Positions 9,419 through 17,704 of a DNA stretch of 64,000 nucleotides are shown one piece after another. The notes below the pieces were generated by a model. That model ran no database searches. It saw only the letters and a program-made list of their open reading frames with translations, and was not told where the DNA came from. The stretch's first letter is position 1; each line of letters begins with the position of its first letter. The DNA is from G051903925 sp051903925 (lineage in GTDB: Bacteria > Pseudomonadota > Alphaproteobacteria > Zavarziniales > Zavarziniaceae), in NCBI RefSeq assembly GCF_051903925.1, contig NZ_CP173678.1, forward strand, positions 248,001 through 312,000, written 5' to 3'. The translations under genes and the position numbers were made by a program.

Positions 9419-10446
9419 GGGTGCTGCTGGTCAAGACATCGTCTCTCGGCGACATCGTGCATACGTTCCCGGCGGTGACGGACGCGCTGGCCGCCCATCC
9501 GGGCCTGGAGATCGACTGGGTCGTGGAGGAGGCATTCGTGCCGCTGGTCGACCTGCATCGCGGGGCGGTGCGGGCCGTTCCCGTCGCCTATCGCCGTTGG
9601 CGCCGGACACCGCTCAAGGGTGTGCGCTCCGGCGCCCTGGCGGCGTTCCGCGCGCGCATCGCGGCGACCGTCTACGACGCCGTGATCGACGCGCAGGGGC
9701 TGTACAAGAGTGCCGCCATCACCTGGATGGCGCGGGGGCCGAAGCATGGCTTCGACCTGGCCGGCGCGCGGGAGAAGCTGGCCCCGTTCGCCGTCCAGTA
9801 TCGCCATGCGTTGCCACGGCAGGCGCATGCGGTGACCCGCCTGCGCCACCTGTTCGCCGCGGCCCTGGGCCATGCCGTGCCCGACGGGGCACCCGACTTC
9901 GGCCTGGGGGTGCGGGAGGTCGAACCGCTGGCGCCCTACCTGGTGGGCCTGCACGGCACGGCCTGGCAGACAAAGGAATGGCCGATCGCGCGCTGGCGCC
10001 AGGTGGGGCAATTGGCGGGGGCTGCGGGCTACGCCCTGCGCCTGCCCTGGGGCAGCGCTGCGGAGGAGCGGCGCGCCCGCCGCATCGCGCACGGCATTGC
10101 CGGGGTGGAGGTGCTGCCCCGCCTGGACCTGGCCGGCATGGCACGCCTGCTGGCCGGCGCAACGGGCGTGATCGCCGCTGATACCGGCCTGGCGCACCTG
10201 GCGGCTGCGCTGGGGGTGCCGACGGTCGTCCTGTTCGGACCCACCGACCCGGCGCGCACCGGACCCATCGGGCGTCGCAATCTGGCACTGCGCACGCCGC
10301 TGCCCTGTGCGCCCTGCGGCAATCGGATCTGCAACCGTACTGGCAATCCCCGGGTCGAGGCGCCCTGCATGGCGGCCCTGGACCCCGACGTCGCGCTGAC
10401 GCGCCTGCTGGCCCTGGCGGCGGACCCATGCGCATCGCCTTCCTGA
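9415..10446 (+). CDS. waaC: ADP-heptose--LPS heptosyltransferase I (WaaC-like, GT9)
   Basis: 343 aa. The start MRVLLVKTSSLGDIVHTFPA is the WaaC hallmark, and the C-terminal half has the ADP-heptose-binding segment AADTGLAHLAAALGVPTVVLFGPTDP. It adds the first heptose to Kdo of lipid A. The ATG at 9415 overlaps the waaF stop (ATGA). The same frame stays open far upstream inside waaF, but that portion is out-of-frame low-complexity sequence and is not coding. Confidence 0.9.
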   Translation: MRVLLVKTSSLGDIVHTFPAVTDALAAHPGLEIDWVVEEAFVPLVDLHRGAVRAVPVAYRRWRRTPLKGVRSGALAAFRARIAATVYDAVIDAQGLYKSAAITWMARGPKHGFDLAGAREKLAPFAVQYRHALPRQAHAVTRLRHLFAAALGHAVPDGAPDFGLGVREVEPLAPYLVGLHGTAWQTKEWPIARWRQVGQLAGAAGYALRLPWGSAAEERRARRIAHGIAGVEVLPRLDLAGMARLLAGATGVIAADTGLAHLAAALGVPTVVLFGPTDPARTGPIGRRNLALRTPLPCAPCGNRICNRTGNPRVEAPCMAALDPDVALTRLLALAADPCASPS

Positions 10447-11528
10447 TCGTCACCTGGACCCCGGTCGGCGGCGCGCAGCGGGACGCGGCGGCCATCGCGC
10501 GCCTGCTGATTGCGGCGGGCCACACGGTCCGCATCGTTGCAGCCCGCAGCCTGGGCCCGCCCCCGGACGGCGTGCCGCTGGACCTTCTGCCAGTGCGCGC
10601 GCTGACCAATCACGGACGGGCCCTGGCCTTTGCCCAGGCCGCGCAACGCCACCTGGCGGAGACCGACCTGGTCGTGGGCTTCGACCGCCTGCCCGGCCTT
10701 GATATCCTGTTCGGGGCGGACCGCTGCTTCGCCGCCCGTCCGGCGCCGCTGTGGCGCCGGCTGACGCCCCGGTGGCGCCGCATGATGGCCCTGGAACAAG
10801 CGGTGCACGGCCCCGGCAGCCACACCCACACGCTGATCCTGGCGGAGCGGGAGCGCCTGGCGATCCGGGCCGCCTGGGGCACGCCGGATGCGCGGTTGCA
10901 CCTGCTCGGCCCGGGCATCGACCGCCGCCTGCGCCGCCCGTCCGAGGCAGAGGCGCAGGCGATCCGGGATGACACGCGCACCCGCCTGGGCGTTGCCGAG
11001 GCCACGCCCCTGGTGCTGCTGATCGGGGCGCAGTGGCGGACCAAGGGGCTGGACCGCGCGCTGCAGGCCCTGCGCACGCAGCCTGACGCGGTGCTGGTCG
11101 CGGTGGGCAGCAGCCGGCAGGACACCTGGCGGCGCCTGGCCAGGCGCCTGGGCGTGGCATCGCGCGTTCGCCTGCTGGGGGGGCAGGACGTGCGGCCATT
11201 GCTGCTGGCGGCGGACCTGCTGATCCATCCGGCGCGCGTGGAGAACACCGGGGCCGTCATCGTCGAGGCGCTGGCCAGCGGCCTGCCCGTCCTGTGCTCG
11301 GCCGCCTGTGGCTATGCTGCGCATGTGCTCGACAGCGGCGCCGGCATCGTGGTGCCGGAACCCTTCCGCCAGGGCGCCCTGGACATGGCGCTGGCCACGG
11401 CGCTGGCGGCGGATCGCGCGGCGTGGCGCCGGGCCGCGCTGGACCATGCCGCGGCGGTGGACCTGCATGGCGGGCGGGCGCAGGCAGCCGCCCTGATCCT
11501 GGCGCTGGCGGCCGCGCGCGATGGCTGA
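10428..11528 (+). CDS. GT4-family LPS core glycosyltransferase (WaaG-like)
   Basis: 366 aa. The N-terminal Rossmann domain includes VVGFDRLPGLDILFGAD, close to the WaaG segment; the C-terminal domain has an EX7E motif in VENTGAVIVEALASG. Members add glucose or another hexose to heptose. The start overlaps waaC by 19 bases. Product class is firm; the exact sugar is not. Confidence 0.85.
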   Translation: MRIAFLIVTWTPVGGAQRDAAAIARLLIAAGHTVRIVAARSLGPPPDGVPLDLLPVRALTNHGRALAFAQAAQRHLAETDLVVGFDRLPGLDILFGADRCFAARPAPLWRRLTPRWRRMMALEQAVHGPGSHTHTLILAERERLAIRAAWGTPDARLHLLGPGIDRRLRRPSEAEAQAIRDDTRTRLGVAEATPLVLLIGAQWRTKGLDRALQALRTQPDAVLVAVGSSRQDTWRRLARRLGVASRVRLLGGQDVRPLLLAADLLIHPARVENTGAVIVEALASGLPVLCSAACGYAAHVLDSGAGIVVPEPFRQGALDMALATALAADRAAWRRAALDHAAAVDLHGGRAQAAALILALAAARDG

Positions 11529-12648
11529 GGCACGCGGCGGGATCGTCCCCCTGGTTTGCATCGGCGTTGGCTTGGGCGCCTGGCTGGTCCTGGACCGCAG
11601 CCTGCTGCCGCGCACCCTGGCCACGCTGCTGATCCTGCTGCCACTGGCGACGCTCAAGGTGGGGGAGTTGCGGATCCTGGCCCGCCAGCCGCTGCTGTGG
11701 GCGGTGGCGGCGCTGCTGGGCTGGCTGTGCCTGAGCCTGGCCTGGTCACCGCATGTGCGTGCCGCGACCGTCCTGCCCCGCCTGGAATACGGCGCCAGCA
11801 CGCTGGGCCTGGTGGCGGTCCTGGGCCTGCTGGGCCTCCGCCGGCGGGATGGCATGGCGACGCTGTTCCTGGCCCTGGCACCGGCTGCGGCCGGCGTCGC
11901 GCTGGCCTCCGCCCTGCTGTGGCCGGGGGGGCGGCTGCACTATCTTGGCGGCGGCACCAGCCCGTCGGTCGGCGGCGCGGTGCAAGCCGCCATCCTGGTC
12001 GGCGCACTGGCGCTGGCCCGGCCGCGGGGCCTGATGCGCCCCCTGCTGTGGGCCAGCCTGGCGGCGATCTTCGCCGGCCTGGTCCTGGGCCAGGGACGCG
12101 GGCCGGTCCTGGCAGTGCTGGCCGGCGTGCTGGTCCTGCTGGCAGTGCAGCGCCGGTGGCGCATGCTGGCCGGCGCCGCTGCACTTGCCCTGGCAGGTGC
12201 CGCAGCACTTGCGCTGCTGGCGCCGGAGGTGCTGTTCCGTGCCTCGGCCGACATCCGCCTGGACATCTGGCAGGCCTATGGTGCGCTGATTGCCGAACGG
12301 CCCTGGACTGGCCATGGCGTGGGCGACCTGACCCGCGTGGTGGTGCCGGCGGCCTTTGCCGGACTGGGGGCCTATGGCCCGCACAGCCTGTTCGTGGGCG
12401 TCGCCTTCCATGGCGGGCTGGTCGGCCTGGGCCTGTTCGGGACGCTGCTGGGCGTCGCGGCCTGGACCGCCTGGCGCCGGCATCCCCCTGCGCTGGCCCT
12501 GGTCGCCTTTGTAGTGGTCAATGGCGCCGTCGACTTCGGCCGCATGGTCGAGCCGCTGGGGCCTGCCTGGTTCGTGCTGTGGCTGCCGCTTGGCGCCGTG
12601 CTGGGCGTCGCCCTCAGCGCACCAGGCGCTCGGCCGGCACATGCCTGA
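11521..12648 (+). CDS. O-antigen ligase family protein (WaaL-like)
   Basis: 375 aa, about ten to twelve hydrophobic helices. The segment RLDIWQAYGALIAERPWTGHG and the later GPHSLFVGVAFHGGLVGLGL match the periplasmic-loop motifs of the Wzy_C/O-antigen ligase family (R...IW...G.G and H......GL.GL). It attaches polyprenyl-linked polysaccharide to lipid A-core. The start overlaps the WaaG-like gene by eight bases. Its 3' end overlaps the convergent M81 gene by about 35 bases. Confidence 0.85.
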   Translation: MAEARGGIVPLVCIGVGLGAWLVLDRSLLPRTLATLLILLPLATLKVGELRILARQPLLWAVAALLGWLCLSLAWSPHVRAATVLPRLEYGASTLGLVAVLGLLGLRRRDGMATLFLALAPAAAGVALASALLWPGGRLHYLGGGTSPSVGGAVQAAILVGALALARPRGLMRPLLWASLAAIFAGLVLGQGRGPVLAVLAGVLVLLAVQRRWRMLAGAAALALAGAAALALLAPEVLFRASADIRLDIWQAYGALIAERPWTGHGVGDLTRVVVPAAFAGLGAYGPHSLFVGVAFHGGLVGLGLFGTLLGVAAWTAWRRHPPALALVAFVVVNGAVDFGRMVEPLGPAWFVLWLPLGAVLGVALSAPGARPAHA

Positions 12649-14080
12649 AGGGCAGGCGGCCCAGGTCGGCGGCGGCGGGCCCCGGCGTGTCCGCCTCCAG
12701 GATCGCGGACAGCAGCGGCGCACAGGCCGCGCGGAAATGGTTCTTGGCCTTCACGCACAACAGGCCGGGGCTGCCCAGCGGAATGCCGTGCAGGGCAAAG
12801 AACGCGGGATCGTTGGCCACGACCACGTCCATCGTGACGATCACCTGCACGCCGCCGACCGCGATCACCGCCGATGGGCCAGCCGCCACCGCCAGGCCGC
12901 ATTCCATTGGCCCCGTATTGACGTAGTGGCCGTCGGTCAGGGCGACCACCTGGCCCGCGATCGCAAGGACCGGCCCGCCGAAAGGATCGCCGGTGCTGCC
13001 GACCTGCCCCGCCACGCTGCCGCCCACGCCCACCGCCTGGGCCGCGCGCACCAGGTCGGGGGCGGTCAGGAACGCGAACCAGCAGGGTCCCACTGGCGCC
13101 CGCGCCAGCAGGGCCGCCAGCAGGTGCGTCCCCGTACCGTCGCCGCCCGACAGCGGATTGTCGGCCGGCTCCAGCACCGCGACGGCGCCCGGCAGCGCGA
13201 GCGCCCGGTCTAGGGCCGCGGCAGCGTCGGGCAGCCGCACGGCGAAGTCCTGACGGGCATCGTGCATCCGGCTTGCGACCTGCCGGGCGGCGCGGACCGC
13301 AGCGGCTGCGCTGGACGCGACGGCTGCGACGCTGGCGCCGGCCTGGGGCACGTCGCCATAGGCAAAGCCGCCAAAGGGCGTCACGTCGCGCACCGGGTCG
13401 GTCGCGATCGCATCGGCCAGGCGCTGTATGCCCACCATCGGACCGGTGTCGGTGCGCATTGCGAAGCTGGGCAGGACGGCCCCCACGGGAACGATCCGGC
13501 TGACCAGGGGCGCACCGGAACAGACCTCGTCGAGCAGGCCCAGCGCGCGCAGCGCGGTCTCTGCCATGTCGACATGGGGATAGGTCCGATAGCCCACGAT
13601 GACCTGGGCCAGGTCACCCAGCGCGGGATCCAGGTTGGCATGCAGGTCGAAACTGAGGGCCAGAGGCGTCGCCGGCGCCGCCGCACGCACCCGTCGGACC
13701 AGCCGCAGTTCCGGCGCCAGCCATCCGGTGCCGACCAGCGCGCCATGCAGCGACAGATAGATGCCGTCCGGCTTCATGGTCTCGACGTCGCGGACGATCT
13801 CGTCGCTGATCGCCGCCAGCAGGTCGTCGTCGACGGGCGGTCCCGGCATGGCGGCGCAGACGCGGGAGAATTCGGCCCGCCAGGCGGAATGCCCCTCCAG
13901 GAACGCGACCACGCCCCCCATCTCGGTCGCCGTGCCGGCATACAGCGGTACGCAGGCGCCGCCCCGCTGCCATTCACGGCGCTGGAACGCGGCGAGGCCC
14001 GTGACGCCGGGGGCGAAGGAATTGCCCTCGTGCCACAAACGCGCCACCAGGAGCGTCTTCTGCGCAGGGCCGCCACTCAT
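12614..14080 (-). CDS. M81 family metallopeptidase (MlrC-like)
   Basis: 488 aa. The N-terminal HEGNSF corresponds to the HETN motif of the family; LSFDLHANLD and the GYRTYPHVDMAETA metal-site segment follow. MlrC takes part in microcystin degradation, but most members sit in oligopeptide or amide utilisation loci and their substrates are unknown. The ATG at 14080 overlaps the cyclase stop at 14077 (ATGA), so translation is probably coupled to the cyclase, an odd pairing. A distant paralogue is at 34260-35771. Confidence 0.85.
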   Translation of the reverse strand: MSGGPAQKTLLVARLWHEGNSFAPGVTGLAAFQRREWQRGGACVPLYAGTATEMGGVVAFLEGHSAWRAEFSRVCAAMPGPPVDDDLLAAISDEIVRDVETMKPDGIYLSLHGALVGTGWLAPELRLVRRVRAAAPATPLALSFDLHANLDPALGDLAQVIVGYRTYPHVDMAETALRALGLLDEVCSGAPLVSRIVPVGAVLPSFAMRTDTGPMVGIQRLADAIATDPVRDVTPFGGFAYGDVPQAGASVAAVASSAAAAVRAARQVASRMHDARQDFAVRLPDAAAALDRALALPGAVAVLEPADNPLSGGDGTGTHLLAALLARAPVGPCWFAFLTAPDLVRAAQAVGVGGSVAGQVGSTGDPFGGPVLAIAGQVVALTDGHYVNTGPMECGLAVAAGPSAVIAVGGVQVIVTMDVVVANDPAFFALHGIPLGSPGLLCVKAKNHFRAACAPLLSAILEADTPGPAAADLGRLPFRHVPAERLVR

Positions 14081-16224
14081 TTGGTGCGGCGGACATAGAC
14101 ACCGTCCCAGCCCGCCTCGGGCGGATTGGCCAGGTAGTCGGCGGCGCGGGCCGCCATGCGGATCGCCGGCTCGACCTCGGTCCCCTCCCAGCGGCATTCC
14201 GCGGCCTGCAGCCAGGTCGCCTGGGCCAACGCGAACTCGCCGCGGCGATAGGCCTTCAGCGCCGCGCGGTAGAGCTCGACATAGCGCTCGGCGCCCGCGC
14301 CCAGCATCGCGAAGCGGCCGAGCACGTGATAGACGGCAACCGGCGTCTGCCGCCCCTTCACGATGATCGAATCCAGCTCGCAGACCAGGAAGCGGTTGCC
14401 GATGTCGCGGCGCGTCGACTCACCGATGACGATGGTGCAGCCATAGTCCCCCGGCAGCCCCTCCAGCCGGGCAGCGGTGTTCACCGTGTCGCCGATGCAG
14501 GTGTAGTTCTTGCGGTTCTCGGCCCCGACCAGGCCCACCATGGCCGGGCCCGAATTGATGCCGATCTTGACGCGGAAGCCGATCTCGCCGCGAGCCTCGG
14601 ACGCATGGCGGGCGTCGGCGACAAGGCCGCGCGCCCGAATCGCGCATTCGACGGCATTGGCCGCATGTTCCTTGTCGACCAGGGGCGCGCCCCACATCGC
14701 CATCACGGCGTCACCGATGAACTTGTCGACATTGCCATGCGTCTGGTCGACGGCGCCCGCGATCATGCCCAGGTAGCGGTTGCCCAGCGCCACAAGCTCG
14801 GGCGGCGACATGAATTCCGAGGCGGAGGTGAAGCCCGACAGGTCGGCGAACATCACCGACACGTCGCGGATCACGCCATCCAGCTCCGGCGTCTCGCTCT
14901 CCGACAGCTGGTTGACCAGGACGGCTGGCACGAAATGGCCAAAGGCGTTCTGGATGCGGCGACGGCGGCGTTCCTCGATCACGTAGCGGCTGACATAGGC
15001 CAGGACGATCGACAGGATCATGGCGACCATCGTGGCGCCGGGCGCCAGCCAGACCTCCCGCGCCAGCAGGAGGAGGATCGTCGCCGCCAGCCCGCCGCTG
15101 AGCGCGAGGAGGGAGGCGGTCGCCGTCAGCGGGTTGAACTTCAGCGAGAGGAACGCGATCAGCGCCGCCAGCACCGCCGCTCCCACGGCCGCGAACAGCG
15201 GCGACACCATCGTGGTGACGCGATCGGTCAGAACCGCCTCGATCGCCGCGGCATGCAGGTGGACGCCGGGCACGGTGGGCGAGCCGGGGCTGGACGCGCC
15301 CAGGGGCTGCAGCTGGCAGGTCCCATCGTCCGCCACTTCCGGCACCTCGGGCGGATCGGCCATGAAGCGGCTGGGGCTGCGCTTGCGATCCTCGTCCGGC
15401 AGGTTGGTTCCGACCAGGACGATGCGCCCCTGCAGCGCCTGCCGCAGCCGGGCAGGATCGCGCTGGCTGCAGCGGATCACGTCAATCATGGAATAGGTGG
15501 GGATCGCCTCCAGATGCTGGCGCGGCCGGACCAGCACGACCGGCGGCATGGTCCGCCCGGCCTTTGACAGCAGGACGGACGAGATCGTCGGCTCATAGGC
15601 CGGGCCCTGGTCGGTGATGACCTCCCGCGTGGAGGGGATATGGCGGAACACGCCGTCGTCGTCGGGGGCATATTCCAGGTTGCCGACCGACCCCTCCTCC
15701 GGCAGCCAGGCCAGGAAGAAGAGGTTGACCTTGATGCGGGCAGTGTCGCCCAGGACGACCTGCTCGCCCCGCGCGTCCAGCGTGTCGCGGAATTTCAGGA
15801 AGTACTTGCTGAAGTCCTGGGTGACATAGCTGAAGATCAGGTCGAAGCCGATCGCCGTGGCCCCGGCTTCCAGCGTCGCGTCGATGACGTCGGCATAGCC
15901 GTCGCCCATCAGGACGCGCGGCTGGTCCTTCAGCTCTGGCGCATCCAGGCTCTTCTGGTCCATGGCGATCACGGCAACGGGGCCATAGGTCCGGTCCGCC
16001 TCCGCCGACAGGTGCGACACCGCCGCGGCCGTCAGGTCATAGGCGATGCCGTCAAAAGGTCCCCGGTTCGCCGAGAGATAGACGCCGAAAAAGGCCAGCA
16101 CCGCGGCCAGCACCACGAAGATCTCGCGATAGGAGCGCCGCAGGACCTGCATCGCGCGGCTCTTGCGACTGCGGACGCGCACCGCCTCGGGCGGGCCCCC
16201 CGCCGCACTTCCCGTGACCGTCAC
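14077..16224 (-). CDS. CHASE2-domain adenylate/guanylate cyclase
   Basis: 715 aa. One N-terminal helix (about residues 32-50) precedes an extracytoplasmic CHASE2 sensor (about 55-330); three clustered helices (about 335-415) and a class III cyclase domain (about 440-625) follow. Catalytic features seen: VMFADLSGFT with a metal aspartate, GDAVMAMWGAP, and CIGDTVNTAARLEG with the transition-state asparagine and arginine. It makes cAMP or cGMP in response to an envelope signal. GTG start at 16224 with a G-rich ribosome site. It follows two FecR-like genes by 26 bases. Confidence 0.92.
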   Translation of the reverse strand: MTVTGSAAGGPPEAVRVRSRKSRAMQVLRRSYREIFVVLAAVLAFFGVYLSANRGPFDGIAYDLTAAAVSHLSAEADRTYGPVAVIAMDQKSLDAPELKDQPRVLMGDGYADVIDATLEAGATAIGFDLIFSYVTQDFSKYFLKFRDTLDARGEQVVLGDTARIKVNLFFLAWLPEEGSVGNLEYAPDDDGVFRHIPSTREVITDQGPAYEPTISSVLLSKAGRTMPPVVLVRPRQHLEAIPTYSMIDVIRCSQRDPARLRQALQGRIVLVGTNLPDEDRKRSPSRFMADPPEVPEVADDGTCQLQPLGASSPGSPTVPGVHLHAAAIEAVLTDRVTTMVSPLFAAVGAAVLAALIAFLSLKFNPLTATASLLALSGGLAATILLLLAREVWLAPGATMVAMILSIVLAYVSRYVIEERRRRRIQNAFGHFVPAVLVNQLSESETPELDGVIRDVSVMFADLSGFTSASEFMSPPELVALGNRYLGMIAGAVDQTHGNVDKFIGDAVMAMWGAPLVDKEHAANAVECAIRARGLVADARHASEARGEIGFRVKIGINSGPAMVGLVGAENRKNYTCIGDTVNTAARLEGLPGDYGCTIVIGESTRRDIGNRFLVCELDSIIVKGRQTPVAVYHVLGRFAMLGAGAERYVELYRAALKAYRRGEFALAQATWLQAAECRWEGTEVEPAIRMAARAADYLANPPEAGWDGVYVRRTK

Positions 16225-16250
16225 CGCAGCCCCCCGGCCATGCGCCTGCC

Positions 16251-16949
16251 TCAGCGGACCAGAACGGCGGTCGGTTCACCCTGGCGGGCGTCGACCTTGA
16301 ACACCTGCCGGATACGCCACTGGGGACCGTCGGCCCCCTGGAAGATCACGATCACGCTGGCACCTGGAACCAGGGGCCGCAAGCCGCGCGGCCAGACGAA
16401 TTGGCGGGGGTTGAGTTCGAGCAGGACGACCAGCCCGTCGTCCGTCTCCAGGCTGACCTCGGTCACCCGGTCCGCTCCCGGCCCGGTCACCATGACGCTG
16501 GGGTTGAGGCCCAGGACCTGGTCGGCCTGATTGGGGATGCGGCGCAGCAGCATGCCGCTGGGCACCGCCGGGGGCGCTGCCATCATGACGCCGCCCGCCC
16601 CCTCCGCCCGGGCATCGGCCGGGCGCGCTGCCTCGGCCGGGCAGCGCGTGCGGAACGCGGCGACCTCGCCCGTGGCGTCGAAGCGCTCGGGCATGACGTC
16701 GATGACCCCGCCGACCAGCGTGACCACCTGGCATGAGGCGAAATGGGCCAGGGTCACCCGCGTCGTGCGTTGCAGCGTGATACGGCCGGCGACCAGATCC
16801 TGCGCCGGCTGCAGTGCCGGCTCGCTGGGTCCTTCGACCGCCAGGATCATGCCCAGCGGGTCGCCGGGGCGAACCTCCGCCCGGCCAGGCACGGCAAGGG
16901 CCATGCCCGCCAGGGCCAGGATCGTCGCCCGCAGGGCCAGCCGCGTCAT
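16251..16949 (-). CDS. Exported FecR-like protein, paralogue 1
   Basis: 232 aa from the ATG at 16949, with a signal peptide ending near GRA. The core pattern GP..PA...AQ.L.....I.L...TR.T..H..SC..VT.VGG, then RCPA, is shared with the protein at 16990-17637, so the two are tandem paralogues. The beta-rich TR.T..H and VGG segments recall FecR domains, which often neighbour CHASE2 cyclases. Two conserved cysteines may form a disulphide. Likely role: an envelope ligand or partner of the CHASE2 sensor (inference). Confidence 0.7.
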   Translation of the reverse strand: MTRLALRATILALAGMALAVPGRAEVRPGDPLGMILAVEGPSEPALQPAQDLVAGRITLQRTTRVTLAHFASCQVVTLVGGVIDVMPERFDATGEVAAFRTRCPAEAARPADARAEGAGGVMMAAPPAVPSGMLLRRIPNQADQVLGLNPSVMVTGPGADRVTEVSLETDDGLVVLLELNPRQFVWPRGLRPLVPGASVIVIFQGADGPQWRIRQVFKVDARQGEPTAVLVR

Positions 16950-16989
16950 CGGACCTGGGGCGCGTTCGCAGCCTTGCGCGGGTGCTGGA

Positions 16990-17637
16990 CTATTGGGCGT
17001 AGACCAGGCCCGCGGGATCGGCGCTGTCGTTCGAATCAGCCGTACGGAACTTCTGCGAGATCGTCTTGCCGTCGGACGTCGACAGGACCAGCTCGTATTC
17101 CTGCTCGGCATTCAGCGCGGGCTGGGCCGCGGGCCAGGCGATCCGGGCACCGGACACCGGCAGCGTCGCGACCGTCTGGTTGCCCTGCTTCACGGTGGCC
17201 TGGGTGATGCTCATCGCCTTGGCGCCGGCGATCATGATCGACGGGCGCACGGCGAACACCGCCACCTGGGCGAAGTTGCGATAGACGACGCCCCCGGCGC
17301 TCGATTCGCCGGCTGCCGCGACCTGGACCTGGGCCGGGCAGCGCTTGCGCTCGCGCTCGATCTCGCCACCCGAGATCATGTAGCGCTTCTCCTGCAAGCG
17401 GACGGTGCCGCCGACCACCGTCACCATCTTGCAGCTGTCGAGATGGACGAAGGTCAGGCGGGTCTGATCGGTCAGTTCGATCGTCTGGTCGCCCTGGAGT
17501 TCCTGGGCGGCCGACACGGCTGGCGTGGTCGGCCCCTGGACATCAAGGACGATGGCAGCGGTCTTGGCCCAAGCCGCCGCCGGCCCCATGGCCAGCGCCG
17601 CCGCAACCCCGACACCTGCACACATGCGCGCAAACAT
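16990..17637 (-). CDS. Exported FecR-like protein, paralogue 2
   Basis: 215 aa, first gene of the cyclase operon. The ATG at 17637 follows AGAGG by eight bases; a signal peptide ends near AWA. The central region aligns without gaps over about 70 residues with the protein encoded downstream, including SCK, the VGG and RCPA. The C-terminal part has its own beta-rich segment (TLPVSGARIAWPA, EYELVLSTSDG). FecR-like assignment is by pattern only. Confidence 0.7.
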   Translation of the reverse strand: MFARMCAGVGVAAALAMGPAAAWAKTAAIVLDVQGPTTPAVSAAQELQGDQTIELTDQTRLTFVHLDSCKMVTVVGGTVRLQEKRYMISGGEIERERKRCPAQVQVAAAGESSAGGVVYRNFAQVAVFAVRPSIMIAGAKAMSITQATVKQGNQTVATLPVSGARIAWPAAQPALNAEQEYELVLSTSDGKTISQKFRTADSNDSADPAGLVYAQ

Positions 17638-17704
17638 GGACTTCGCCTCTTTCCGGTAACGGTGGAACACTACCCCAACGACCCGCCCGTCACCATGATA
17701 GGCG

